NCBI RefSeq assembly: GCF_022271435.1
Contig: NZ_JAFIQY010000007.1
Span: 186,001 to 250,000, forward strand
Source: Streptomyces monomycini
Lineage (GTDB): Bacteria > Actinomycetota > Actinomycetes > Streptomycetales > Streptomycetaceae
Length of the DNA stretch: 64,000 nt
Direction: 5' to 3'
This document shows positions 26,781 to 34,939 of this stretch, in pieces (the first letter of the stretch is position 1; each line of letters opens with the position of its first letter). The notes below the pieces were generated by a model. That model had not been told where the DNA came from, did no database searches, and saw nothing but the letters and a program-made list of their open reading frames with translations. A program made the translations under genes and the position numbers.

Positions 26781-27085
26781 TCATTGGTACGTGACTGGGC
26801 ACGTTCGCGAGTACGCCGACACCTTGGCCAACTCCTGTTCCAGCACCGTGAACAGGGCTTCGCTCGGTCCTGGCCGGGAGGCCGATCCCTTCGAACGCAA
26901 ACCGTACTGTCCGGTGTCCTGCCAAACCTGACGCCACCGCTGCACCGACCAGATGTTGACCCGAAGCTGTCTGGCGATCACGGCGCTGTCCCGTCCGGCA
27001 GCGAACATCTCGGCTGCGTCCAGGCGGATGCACTCGCGCAATCGTGGGCCTCGCAGGCGGTGGAGGTCGCGGAGTCGAAGAGGGG
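26781..27085 (-). mobile_element. IS630-like transposase N-terminal remnant
   Basis: The minus-strand text RECIRLDAAEMFAAGRDSAV, IARQLRVNIWSVQRWRQVWQ, DTGQYGLRSKGS is the helix-turn-helix region of IS630-type transposases. It runs out of frame after about 85 codons, and no DDE part follows. Confidence 0.65.
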
Positions 27086-27381
27086 AAGGTGTGAGGGCTG
27101 AAGCTGTTCCACACGATGAACGGCATCGTGGCTGCGGGCGTAATCAACCAAGGCCTGTTCCGCCTGCCGTGGCTGATGGACCACTGTGCCGAGTTCGGGC
27201 ACCTGGTCTGCGCGCGCCTGGGGGAGGGCGCCGTCTCTCGGGTGCGGTGAACGCGCCGCGGTTGATGTTCACTGTCCGGAACCGCCGTACCGCGTCCCGG
27301 AGGCCTCCACCCGAGCGGAGCGCGGCACCGTCGTCTCCGGCGGCCCCTCCGGCAGCGCCGCCCGCGCCCCGCAACGCCCCG
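27086..27381. other. Unassigned stretch with short open frame
   Basis: The plus strand at about 27114-27251 reads MNGIVAAGVINQGLFRLPWL, MDHCAEFGHLVCARLGEG before a stop. It looks protein-like but I cannot assign it; probably another truncated gene in this insertion-rich zone. Confidence 0.3.
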
Positions 27382-29040
27382 TCAGTCCTCCGTAGAGCGC
27401 CCGACCTCGGCCAGTGTCCCGCCTCCGGTCAGGCGCGCGCTGACCTGCGCCTGCGCGTTCGCGGGGGCCCGTACGGCGAGCACCCGCCCCGCCGCCGAGG
27501 CCCGTACCGCCCCCGCCACCTCGATCCCGGTGACCGCCCGGCTGCCCGCGGCCAGCAGGTAGGTGTGGCCGGACTGCGCCCGCCAGCCCGTGCTCGCGAC
27601 GACGTGCTGGCCGAAGCGGCCGCATGCCGCGGTCGACCGTTCGCGGGCCACCACCCGCGCCGCCGCCCCGGGCGCCGTGAACCGTACGCTCACCTGACAG
27701 CCGCGCCTACCAGGGCTCCGGCCTGGGAAAATCAGGCCGTCGTCTGGTCGACTGGGAGAGGAGTGGGAAACGGTGGCGTCCACAGGCCTCCGGCTGCCCG
27801 GTAAAAAACCCTCCCACCGCTCTTGCTGGGCCTCCACGATGTTCTGCTCCATCTTGAGGGTGAGGTTGCTGTACAGCCCTTTGACGCCGGCAAGCTCGTG
27901 TCCCATGCGGGTCTCGATGGCGGTATCGCTGTGCCCCTCTTCTTCGAGGCACTCTTTCATCCAGTGCCGCAGCCGGTAGATCGGCCACCCGCCCACCGCG
28001 AACTCCTCCACGGGCGGGATAGCGGGCCGCGGAAGGCCCCGGAGCCCCTCACGGGCAGGGGCTCCGTCCCGGATCGGCCACCAGTAGTCCCGCCCGAAGG
28101 ACGCCCCGAGCAGCGTCCCGCCGTTGATCGAGGGGAACGACCACGGGGAGGTGTGCGACGCCGCGAGCGCGGTGTGCATGGCCGTCAGGAAGGGTGCCTG
28201 GACGAGGGTGCGGTGGGAGTCGTACTTCGGGGCGGTGAGTGTCTTCTTCCCGTCCACCCACTGGTGCTGGAACTGCACCCGGGTCGCGGGCATCCGCGCG
28301 TACCGCTCCTGGAACTCCTTGCGCTGCTCCCGGTCGGGCTCGGAGGTTGGCCAGGCCGGCGCCGCGTAGACCTTCTGCAGCCCGAACATCTCCCCGGGCC
28401 GCATCCCCTGGAAGGCCGCGTCCCAGATGTAGGTCCAGCCGGTGAAGCCCCACACCGTGTACGCGTTCACGGCGAGTTGGTAGACCGGGCCCATGGCCAG
28501 GGGGCGCTTCTTCTTGCGGACCTTTTTCACATACCGGCCGCGGCGAGGAGTGGGCGGCGGGATGGGGGTGTCGGTCCGGAGCCGGTACCGCTGCACGGCG
28601 TCGGTCATCAGCATGCCGAAGACCATGAGGATGTCATCGACGTAGGTCCGGGCCAGTTCCTTGCGCTCCACCTTCTGGTGGAGCGCGTTCTTCCAGGCGA
28701 TGTACTCCGGGGGTTCGATCTCGTTGACGCGGCGTCTGTCCCACTGCTTGTTGATCTGGGCTTTGAGTATCGAGCGGTACCGCTTGACGGACCCCGGACG
28801 CAGATCCTGGTCGGGCAGCCAGACCTCCGAGCCGTACTCGTCCATCAGGAGGTCGCTGCGGCTCGTGGCCATGCGCGTGCCGTGGCGGACCTCGTACTCG
28901 CGATCCAGACCGTAGGTGTAGGCGGTCTCCTCGTCGTCGAAGCCGCTCTTGCTCTCGTACTTCTTCCTGCCGTTCGCCAGGTACTCACCGGACCACCATT
29001 TGACCCGGCACTTGTTTCCGCGCCATTCGATGTACGGCAT
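27382..29040 (-). CDS. Tyrosine-recombinase integrase with unrelated C-terminal tail
   Basis: A 552-aa site-specific recombinase. The N-terminal part (MPYIEWRGNKCRVKWWSGEY) is an arm-binding domain; a core-binding SAM-like region follows (about 60-160). The catalytic domain shows Arg I in GMRPGEMFGL, Arg II in YRLRHWM, MGHELAGV and the nucleophile in GLYSNLT. So the recombinase looks intact to about residue 440. The last ~100 residues (from VSVRFTAPGAAARVVARERS) do not resemble integrases, and look like the end of another gene joined in frame. The start at 29040 has only a weak GGGGG site. It belongs to an integrative element or prophage whose extent is uncertain. Confidence 0.85.
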   Translation of the reverse strand: MPYIEWRGNKCRVKWWSGEYLANGRKKYESKSGFDDEETAYTYGLDREYEVRHGTRMATSRSDLLMDEYGSEVWLPDQDLRPGSVKRYRSILKAQINKQWDRRRVNEIEPPEYIAWKNALHQKVERKELARTYVDDILMVFGMLMTDAVQRYRLRTDTPIPPPTPRRGRYVKKVRKKKRPLAMGPVYQLAVNAYTVWGFTGWTYIWDAAFQGMRPGEMFGLQKVYAAPAWPTSEPDREQRKEFQERYARMPATRVQFQHQWVDGKKTLTAPKYDSHRTLVQAPFLTAMHTALAASHTSPWSFPSINGGTLLGASFGRDYWWPIRDGAPAREGLRGLPRPAIPPVEEFAVGGWPIYRLRHWMKECLEEEGHSDTAIETRMGHELAGVKGLYSNLTLKMEQNIVEAQQERWEGFLPGSRRPVDATVSHSSPSRPDDGLIFPGRSPGRRGCQVSVRFTAPGAAARVVARERSTAACGRFGQHVVASTGWRAQSGHTYLLAAGSRAVTGIEVAGAVRASAAGRVLAVRAPANAQAQVSARLTGGGTLAEVGRSTED

Positions 29041-29748
29041 GCCGCCCCCGAACCTGCTGGATGGTCTCAGATGCCACCCGCCACGAGTTCCCGCCGCGGT
29101 GACGGGCAGCAGCACTGGCTGCCCGAGGTGCTGTCGCTGCGCTGACAGTCCGGCGCCTTCGGGGCGCCGGAAGGGACCGGCGGGGTCTCGTTTTGTGCCG
29201 CCCACGGTATACCGCCCGGAGGAAAGGGCCGTGGCGGTGCGCTCGGCGCGAGGAAGTCCGCGGTGGACTGTTGTGACACGTGCGTTGCGCAGGGCGTCCG
29301 TGCGGGACGGCTTGATCAGTACGATGCCCGCAGCCGGTGTGGTTGAGGCGGGCCGACGGGCACGGCTCCATGGAGCCGGGTGTACTGAGCAGCTGCCCCG
29401 CACCAGACCGCGCGATGTGGATGTTCTCGGCAAATGCCCGTGACGTCGGGGCACCGCTGCGACCTGCGCCATCCGGTGTCGGAAGCACGTCCTCGGCATC
29501 GTCACGCAGGGGCGAAGGCGGCCGAATCCGCATTATCCGCCTGGTCACCGACCCGCACCACTAACGCGTCGCTCCGTCGGCGTGGCTTCGTGTTCGGTGT
29601 ACGAGGAGCTCTTGCAGAGTGATCTTTTCAAGTGACGTGGTGGAGTGGGGACACCCACGTGCGCCGAACTCAATGACCGAGACGACGGAACGCCCTACGC
29701 CTGGGAGAACCTGCAGTGGTTGTGCAGCCCCTCCCTCGGCGGCGAAAC
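29041..29748. other. Intergenic region between integrase and CRISPR array
   Basis: No convincing gene. It holds the hairpin at 29149-29171, and at its right end increasingly repeat-like, decayed sequence leading into the CRISPR array (for example around 29698-29710). Confidence 0.5.
29149..29171. terminator. GC hairpin upstream of integrase
   Basis: TCCGGCGCC pairs with GGCGCCGGA around a 5-base loop. The function could be terminator or att-proximal structure. Confidence 0.45.
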
Positions 29749-30326
29749 GCCCCCCTGGAATTCGCCTGCGGGGAGGGCGTAGAGCTGGGCGACGACGCCG
29801 GTACAACGCCGGAACTCCGCCGCGCCTGCGGGGAGGACTACGCCCGGAGTCTTGCTCGTTCACGGCGTCTCGAAGCACCCCCGCCCCTGCAGGGAGGACT
29901 CCACCCCGTTTGCGCGATCTGCAATCGCGACCGAAGCACCCCCGCGCCTGCGGGGAGGACGACAGCAAGGTCGGCGTCCATGAGGAAGGCATCGAAGCAC
30001 CCCCGCGCCTGCGGGGAGGACGCGTCGATCACGATGACCGACAGCCACGCGGACGAAGCACCCCCGCGCCTGCGGGGAGGACGGGCGCCGGATCTTCCGC
30101 AGCGCGGCGTACGGCGAAGCACCCCCGCGCCTGCGGGGAGGACCCGTCCCCCTTCCTCGGGTCCTGGGACCCGTCCGAAGCACCCCCGCGCCTGCGGGGA
30201 GGACTCCGGCCGGGAGCGGGCACGCTGCCTGATGTCCGAAGCACCCCCGCGCCTGCGGGGAGGACGAGCTCGTCGCCGACGAGGAATTCTCCGAGGCCGA
30301 AGCACCCCCGCGCCTGCGAGGAGGAC
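29749..30326 (-). CRISPR. Type I-E CRISPR array
   Basis: 29-bp repeats at 29871, 29932, 29993, 30054, 30115, 30176, 30237 and 30298, all exactly 61 bp apart (32-bp spacers). A diverged repeat (about 25/29 matches) sits one period earlier at 29810, and a badly decayed one near 29749. On the plus strand the repeat begins CGAAGCACCCCCGCG and ends CCTGCGGGGAGGAC. Its complement, starting GTCCTCCCCGC and ending GGGTGCTTCG, is the usual crRNA sense, so transcription is leftward, as for the cas genes. Decay at the left end fits the leader-distal side. The repeat nearest cas2 (30298-30326) has one base change in the stem. Nine spacers are recognisable, counting the one before 29810. Confidence 0.97.
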
Positions 30327-30343
30327 CCTTCCTGACCTGCGTC

Positions 30344-30661
30344 TTAAAGGGGGCTTTGCTCGTTCTTTGCCTTGTGTGTTCCGGTCATGCGGATAAGGGT
30401 GAGGCCGTCGAAGTCGATGGGGGTGCGGCGGCGGGTGCCTGCGGTGCGGAGGGCGTAGCCCTGTTCGGTGTCGGCAGGGTGGACGAGGAGGGCGGCGCCG
30501 TCTCCGACGGTTTCGGTGACAGCTTGCCAGAGCTGGTCGCGGACGCGGGCGGATACGGCGCCGACGAAGATGCCTGGGACGACCTCGCTGGTCCAGCGGC
30601 TGAGGGCGCCTCGGAGATGGTCGGGGACGGCTGTGGTGGCGATGACGAGCAGGGAAGGCAT
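30344..30661 (-). CDS. cas2: CRISPR adaptation endoribonuclease-fold protein Cas2e
   Basis: A 105-aa Cas2 of the I-E subtype (MPSLLVIATTAVPDHLRGAL, SRWTSEVVPGIFVGAVSARV). It forms the Cas1-Cas2 integrase complex that inserts new spacers, with Cas2 as the structural dimer. Its ATG overlaps the cas1 stop (TGATG). Only 17 bp separate its stop from the first repeat, leaving no room for the usual long leader downstream of the gene; leader function would have to lie inside cas2. Confidence 0.95.
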   Translation of the reverse strand: MPSLLVIATTAVPDHLRGALSRWTSEVVPGIFVGAVSARVRDQLWQAVTETVGDGAALLVHPADTEQGYALRTAGTRRRTPIDFDGLTLIRMTGTHKAKNEQSPL

Positions 30662-31647
30662 CAGCGGTCGCCGCCGGCGTAGTTGACTCCGGCGGGCAGG
30701 ACGCCCTTTTTGGGGTCCCAGAGGTGGACCATGTCGACGTCATGGCGTTCGCTGTGGTCGGCGGCGGTGGTGGCTTCTGGGGTGAGGAGGCGCTGGGTAT
30801 CGCGGACGATGCGGGGCAGCAGGCGCAGTAGGCGGAGGTTGTCGCGAAAGCGGCGGCGGGCTTCCTGCTCCGGGTGGGGCGATTGGTGCAGGGCGAAGGC
30901 CAGGGGAAGGGTGGTTTCGGCTTTGTAAAGGTCGGCGACGTCGTAGACGAAGGCGTGCTGGGTGCCGGCGTGGACGAAGCCGAGGGCGGGGGAAAGGCCC
31001 AGGGCGAGCAGGGCGGCGTGCACGATGCCGTAGAGGCAGCTGTTGGCGGCGGACAGGGCGAGGTTGACGGGATCTTGTGTATCCCATTGGTCGGGGTGGT
31101 AGTTGCGGCGGAAGCGCCCGATGCCGTGCTGCTGGGCGAGGATTTTGTAGAGGGCTTTCATGCGCTGTCCCTCCATGCCGCGCAGTTGGTCGAGGTCGAC
31201 GGTGGTGGGCAGGTCGGCGTCGGCAAAGCGCATCTCGTACATGCGGCGGGCGGTGTGCAGGCGGCGGTCGGGGTCGGCCCAGGCTGTGGTCTGGAGTTCG
31301 AGCCAGTGAGTGGTCAGGTAGTCGGGCAGGATGCCGGCGTACGTGCGGACGCCTGCTGCGCCGACGCACACGACGGTGGTGCCGTGGCGGGCGAGGGTGG
31401 TCAGGGCGGGTGTGGTGATGGAGACGCCGGGGCCGAGGAGGAGGCAGGAGAGGGCGGCGGTGGGGAGGTAGACGAGGTCGGTGCGGTCACCGGCCTGGAT
31501 CTGCGCGCAGACGCCGGTGTCGTCCTGGACGACGCGGACCATGTCCAGGTACAGGAAGGACAGGGAGTCGGCGATGCGCGGCAGCATGGCGAGGGTGGGG
31601 GCGGCGAGCCGTCTGCGGGCGTCGCCGCCTTTGCGGGGTGTGCTCAT
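30661..31647 (-). CDS. cas1: CRISPR integrase Cas1 (subtype I-E)
   Basis: A 328-aa Cas1e, the catalytic subunit of spacer integration. The metal-binding region is visible as HAGTQHAFVYDVADLYKAE, with further acidic residues upstream (RGMEGQRMK). The start at 31647 (MSTPRKGG) overlaps the cas6e stop as ATGA; the much longer upstream frame runs through cas6e and is a shadow. It is translationally coupled to cas6e and cas2. Confidence 0.96.
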   Translation of the reverse strand: MSTPRKGGDARRRLAAPTLAMLPRIADSLSFLYLDMVRVVQDDTGVCAQIQAGDRTDLVYLPTAALSCLLLGPGVSITTPALTTLARHGTTVVCVGAAGVRTYAGILPDYLTTHWLELQTTAWADPDRRLHTARRMYEMRFADADLPTTVDLDQLRGMEGQRMKALYKILAQQHGIGRFRRNYHPDQWDTQDPVNLALSAANSCLYGIVHAALLALGLSPALGFVHAGTQHAFVYDVADLYKAETTLPLAFALHQSPHPEQEARRRFRDNLRLLRLLPRIVRDTQRLLTPEATTAADHSERHDVDMVHLWDPKKGVLPAGVNYAGGDR

Positions 31648-32294
31648 CGGGTGGTGGCGGGGGCGAGGCTGAGGAGGCCGGCGCCGTAGGGTTTGGCTCG
31701 GCCGATGCCGGTGGTCAGGGCGTGGGTGAGGGCGGTGGGGTCGGTGATGGTGGCGGTGCCGTCGTAGCGCAGGAGGCTGTGGCGCATGGAGGATGCGTCC
31801 TTGCCGTGCGGGCGCACGGGCTGCAGCGGGGTGGGGATGAGGGTGTTCAGGTGGAGGCCGGCGTTGGCGGCGCGGCGGGTCCACCACTGGTCGGCGTCGG
31901 CTCCGGCGAGGGGGATGATGCGGCCGCGTTGGCTGCCGGCGGACTTCGGCAGGAGTTCGCGTTTGGAGGGGTTGACGACGATGCGGTAGCGGACGGTGAG
32001 CCCTTCGCGCAGCGCCTGGAACATGGGGGCGAGGCTTTTGACCTCGCCGTGTCCGTAGCCGTTGTGGAGGCGGGTGAGGTCGAGGTGGCGGGCCTGGACG
32101 AGCAAGGTGCTGGCGGTGTCGCTCTCGTCGATGCGGTAGAGGAGGCCGGCCTGTTGGCGGGCGCTGTGGCCGAGGTGGTCCGGGACCAGGCGCATGGCGG
32201 TGCGGTGCATTTCGGTGGCGTCGCGCAGGTCGCGCTGGACGTCGCGGCTGTGGGAGTTGAGCCGGATGCGCGCGAGCAAGGGGTGGTCGGTCAT
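31644..32294 (-). CDS. cas6e: crRNA-processing endoribonuclease Cas6e
   Basis: A 216-aa Cas6e (CasE/Cse3) with two ferredoxin-like RAMP folds. It cleaves pre-crRNA at the base of the repeat hairpin and stays bound to the crRNA 3' end. The C-terminal glycine-rich loop GIGRAKPYGAGLLSLAP is diagnostic, and an N-terminal His (EMHRTAMRL) is the likely general base. It overlaps cas5e and cas1 by 4 bases each. Confidence 0.95.
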   Translation of the reverse strand: MTDHPLLARIRLNSHSRDVQRDLRDATEMHRTAMRLVPDHLGHSARQQAGLLYRIDESDTASTLLVQARHLDLTRLHNGYGHGEVKSLAPMFQALREGLTVRYRIVVNPSKRELLPKSAGSQRGRIIPLAGADADQWWTRRAANAGLHLNTLIPTPLQPVRPHGKDASSMRHSLLRYDGTATITDPTALTHALTTGIGRAKPYGAGLLSLAPATTR

Positions 32295-33064
32295 GCGTGG
32301 TCCCGGGCGTAGTCGATCAGTCGGGGAAGCAGGGTGTGCTGGGGGCCGGCGAGGGCGGCGGGGAGCTGTTCGGTGGTGCGGTGCAGGGTGCGCGAGCCGT
32401 AGGCGCGGGCCTGGGGGGAGAAGCTGAGCGGGATGTCGTTGACGCTGACGGTGTCGGCCTCGGCGCCGGGCTGCCCGTCGGTGGGCGGGTGTTCGTAGAG
32501 GAACGGGACGGCGAGGGTGGTGGTGCCGGAGCTTGTCGGCTGGCGGGTGCGGCTGAGCGGGACGCGGGTGCGCAGTTCGGTCTCGGGGTCGGCGGCGCGG
32601 GCGTGCAGCAGGAGCGGCTCGTCGGGTACGCAGGAGCGGCGGCCGAGGTAGGGGGCCCAGCAGGGGCGGCGCAGGGCGCGGGCCAGGCGGTCGATGGTGG
32701 GCTCGGGCCCGGAGACCGCGACGACGAACACCGCGTCGGCCAGGTAGTGGCGGCGGGTGATGACGGCGGCGCCCTTGTTGCTGCCGCCGCTGGTGGCCGC
32801 CGTACGGGAGGTGGGACGGCCGCCGCCGGCGGTGTGGTAGTCGATCAGCGGGACGCCGGGCCGGTCGATGCGGACGGTGAATTGCAGCGGCCGGTAGCGG
32901 TGCAGGGCACCGGTGTCGTCGCGGCTGATGCCTTCGGCGGCGGCGAACATCCCGGTCAGGGCGGAGCGGGTGGGAAACGGCGCCGTGTCGCGGACGGGGG
33001 CGAACGCGGAGCGTTCGCCCCAGGACTGCAGCGGTCCGGCCAGGCGCAGGATCAGTGCGCTCAT
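32291..33064 (-). CDS. cas5e: Cascade subunit Cas5e
   Basis: A 257-aa Cas5e (CasD), which caps the 5' handle of the crRNA in Cascade. The start LILRLAGPLQSWGERSAF and the PTRSALTGMFAAAEGISRDD segment are typical. The GGG/TSRTAATSG loop around residues 78-93 is the glycine-rich region. It overlaps cas7e and cas6e. Confidence 0.95.
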   Translation of the reverse strand: MSALILRLAGPLQSWGERSAFAPVRDTAPFPTRSALTGMFAAAEGISRDDTGALHRYRPLQFTVRIDRPGVPLIDYHTAGGGRPTSRTAATSGGSNKGAAVITRRHYLADAVFVVAVSGPEPTIDRLARALRRPCWAPYLGRRSCVPDEPLLLHARAADPETELRTRVPLSRTRQPTSSGTTTLAVPFLYEHPPTDGQPGAEADTVSVNDIPLSFSPQARAYGSRTLHRTTEQLPAALAGPQHTLLPRLIDYARDHA

Positions 33065-34188
33065 GCCGGCTGTCCGGTGGCGGGAAGGGCGCTGTCGACC
33101 GCGGCTTGGGTGAGCTGGTCGAAGGAGTCGTGGGCGTCGCCGATCCCGGCCAGCTGCTCGTCGGGGGCGATGGTGGTGTGGCCGTGGAAGCGCCGGCGGC
33201 GCTGGCCGGTCAGCCGGTTGATCTGCGTCGCGTAGGAGGCCAGCGCGGTGCGCGAGGCGGGGGAGAAGCCGCCGCGGCCATCGGCGGTCACGGGGGTTTC
33301 AAAGGCGGCGGCCAGCGAGATGGGACGGTGCTCGCGCACGGCGAGGTAGGCCAGGTCGGGCAGGGTGTGCGGGGCGGTGCTGGTGCGCTTGGCCTGGGGC
33401 AGGGAGAACAGGAAATGCTCGGCGAAGGACTGCAGCACGGTGCGGGCCGTTTTAGCGTCGCCTTCCAGGTTCTTGACCAGGTCGGTGACGTTGACGGTGG
33501 CGTAGCGGTAGAAGACCCCGGCGCTGAACTCCGCGGTGTCCAGGTGGCCGCTGCCGGTCTCCGTCTCGCCGGTCCAGTCGTCGACGGCGGTGAAGTAGTC
33601 GCGCTGGGGCTCGGCGGCGTGCGTGGTGAAGGCATGGGCGACCTGCGCCGCCCCGTCGACGTTGGCACCGGGCACCTCCGCCAGCATGCGGCCGAGCAGG
33701 CTGATGGACGAGGTGCGCTGCTTGAGGATGTCCTCGATCCGCTCCGCGGGCAGCAGCCGTCCCGGCTTCTTGGCCGTCTGGCCCTTCTCCAGGGCCGCAC
33801 GGTGATCTGAGCACACCGCGGCCAGGTCCTCGATCGCCGCCGCAGGCACGAACAGCAGCACGGAGGTGTGTCCCTCCTTTTCCGTGCCGATGCCCTTCTT
33901 CCCGACGCTGGCGACGACCTGCTCTCCCGCGAACTCCGCGAGCGGCTTCGGCCAGCTCGCGTCCTCCAGCTTTTGACGGACCTTGACGGGCACCATCCGG
34001 GTCCGCACGGCCTTCTCGCCGAGGTCGGTCTCCACGCCGTCGCGGATCACCCGCTTCCAGGACTGGCTGGAGACCCGGATGCGGGGTGCGTTGCCGTACC
34101 TGACCTGCTTGGGCGAGCCCAGGTCGTCCCGGTTGAGGTTGGCGACCGGGACCGACTGCAGGGCGCTGAGGTCCAGGTAGAGGCTCAT
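33061..34188 (-). CDS. cas7e: Cascade backbone subunit Cas7e
   Basis: A 375-aa Cas7e (CasC/Cse4), six copies of which form the Cascade backbone along the spacer. Typical text includes YLDLSALQSVPVANLNRDD, RIRVSSQSWKRVIRDG, FYRYATVNVTDLVKNLEGD and AKRTSTAPHTLPDLAYLAVR. The start at 34188 overlaps the cse2 stop (ATGA); the longer upstream frame is a shadow of cse2. Confidence 0.96.
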   Translation of the reverse strand: MSLYLDLSALQSVPVANLNRDDLGSPKQVRYGNAPRIRVSSQSWKRVIRDGVETDLGEKAVRTRMVPVKVRQKLEDASWPKPLAEFAGEQVVASVGKKGIGTEKEGHTSVLLFVPAAAIEDLAAVCSDHRAALEKGQTAKKPGRLLPAERIEDILKQRTSSISLLGRMLAEVPGANVDGAAQVAHAFTTHAAEPQRDYFTAVDDWTGETETGSGHLDTAEFSAGVFYRYATVNVTDLVKNLEGDAKTARTVLQSFAEHFLFSLPQAKRTSTAPHTLPDLAYLAVREHRPISLAAAFETPVTADGRGGFSPASRTALASYATQINRLTGQRRRRFHGHTTIAPDEQLAGIGDAHDSFDQLTQAAVDSALPATGQPA

Positions 34189-34841
34189 GACTCGTTCTCC
34201 TCGGTGCTGTCGTTGAGTGCGTTCGGTACGGTCAGGTCGGCCGGGTTCTCGGCGTGCAGGACCCGGAAGTAGCTCTCCAGCCAGCGCGTGGCGATGCGGT
34301 CCCGGTCGCGGTCCCAGCGGGCGAGATCCTCCAGCAGCACGGCCCAGTCCACCGCCACGCCCCCGTTGGCCAGCTGCCGGGTGAGGGCCGGCAGCCCGGG
34401 GTGGATGCTCTCGGCGCTCTGCTGGCACATCAGGTGCAGGACGCCCTCGGCCGACCGGGCCTTGAGGACGCCGTCGGCCGCGGCCCGTCCCAGGCAGGCG
34501 CCCAGGTTCGCGCGCGCGAACCAGTTCTCCGGCGGCCGTCCCTCGTGCCAGCCCGCCGGTTCGGTGTCGCGTACGGCACGGGGGCGGGCTGCGATGAGGG
34601 CGGCCACCGCGTAGTACGCGCGCCGCTGCTCGCGGGGGACCTGCTTGCCGTGGGTCGGGGCGAGGAAGGGCACCAGGTAGCGGTGGAGGTAGTTGCAGCG
34701 GTCGACGGGCAGACCGAGCCCGCGGCGCAGTTCGGCGCGCGTGCGGTTGGAGGCGCACAGCTGTTGGACGTAGGCGATGAACCGGTCGGAGGCGCGCTGT
34801 TGGCTTGGCCGCGCCGCGGGCGCGGAGGGTGTACTGCTCAT
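34185..34841 (-). CDS. cse2: Cascade small subunit Cse2 (CasB)
   Basis: A 218-aa all-helical Cse2/CasB, two copies of which stabilise crRNA and displaced DNA strand. Characteristic features are AELRRGLGLPVDRCNYLHRY, the basic surface and LLEDLARWDRDRDRIATRWL near the C-terminus. The gap of 98 bp to cse1 is the only sizeable break in this half of the operon and holds a perfect palindrome. Confidence 0.92.
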   Translation of the reverse strand: MSSTPSAPAARPSQQRASDRFIAYVQQLCASNRTRAELRRGLGLPVDRCNYLHRYLVPFLAPTHGKQVPREQRRAYYAVAALIAARPRAVRDTEPAGWHEGRPPENWFARANLGACLGRAAADGVLKARSAEGVLHLMCQQSAESIHPGLPALTRQLANGGVAVDWAVLLEDLARWDRDRDRIATRWLESYFRVLHAENPADLTVPNALNDSTEENES

Positions 34842-34878
34842 GGCACTTCCCTAACGGGGGTGACGGTGGGCCGGGGCA

Positions 34879-34894
34879 TCACCGCATGCGGTGA
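34879..34894. promoter_or_regulatory. 16-bp palindrome between cse1 and cse2
   Basis: TCACCGCATGCGGTGA is a perfect inverted repeat in the 98-bp gap. It could be an operator or an RNA hairpin that tunes expression between cse1 and the rest. Confidence 0.45.
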
Positions 34895-34939
34895 CGGGTG
34901 GTGGTGCGGTGGAGCGGGAACAGTGCGGGTGCGGTCGGG

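Noticed and set aside
27114..27251. Short plus-strand frame as a gene
   Set aside because: Protein-like text but no start context and truncated by the surrounding rearrangements; kept only as an unassigned stretch.
26400..29640. tRNA gene as integrase attachment site
   Set aside because: Looked for T-loop GTTCGA/GTTCAA contexts and cloverleaf arms near the integrase and near 61 kb; none seen. An att site could lie in a protein gene or outside the window.
29619..30743. Several open frames across the CRISPR array on both strands
   Set aside because: They translate the repeats (for example APPRLRGG or SSPQARGCF) and have no independent evidence.
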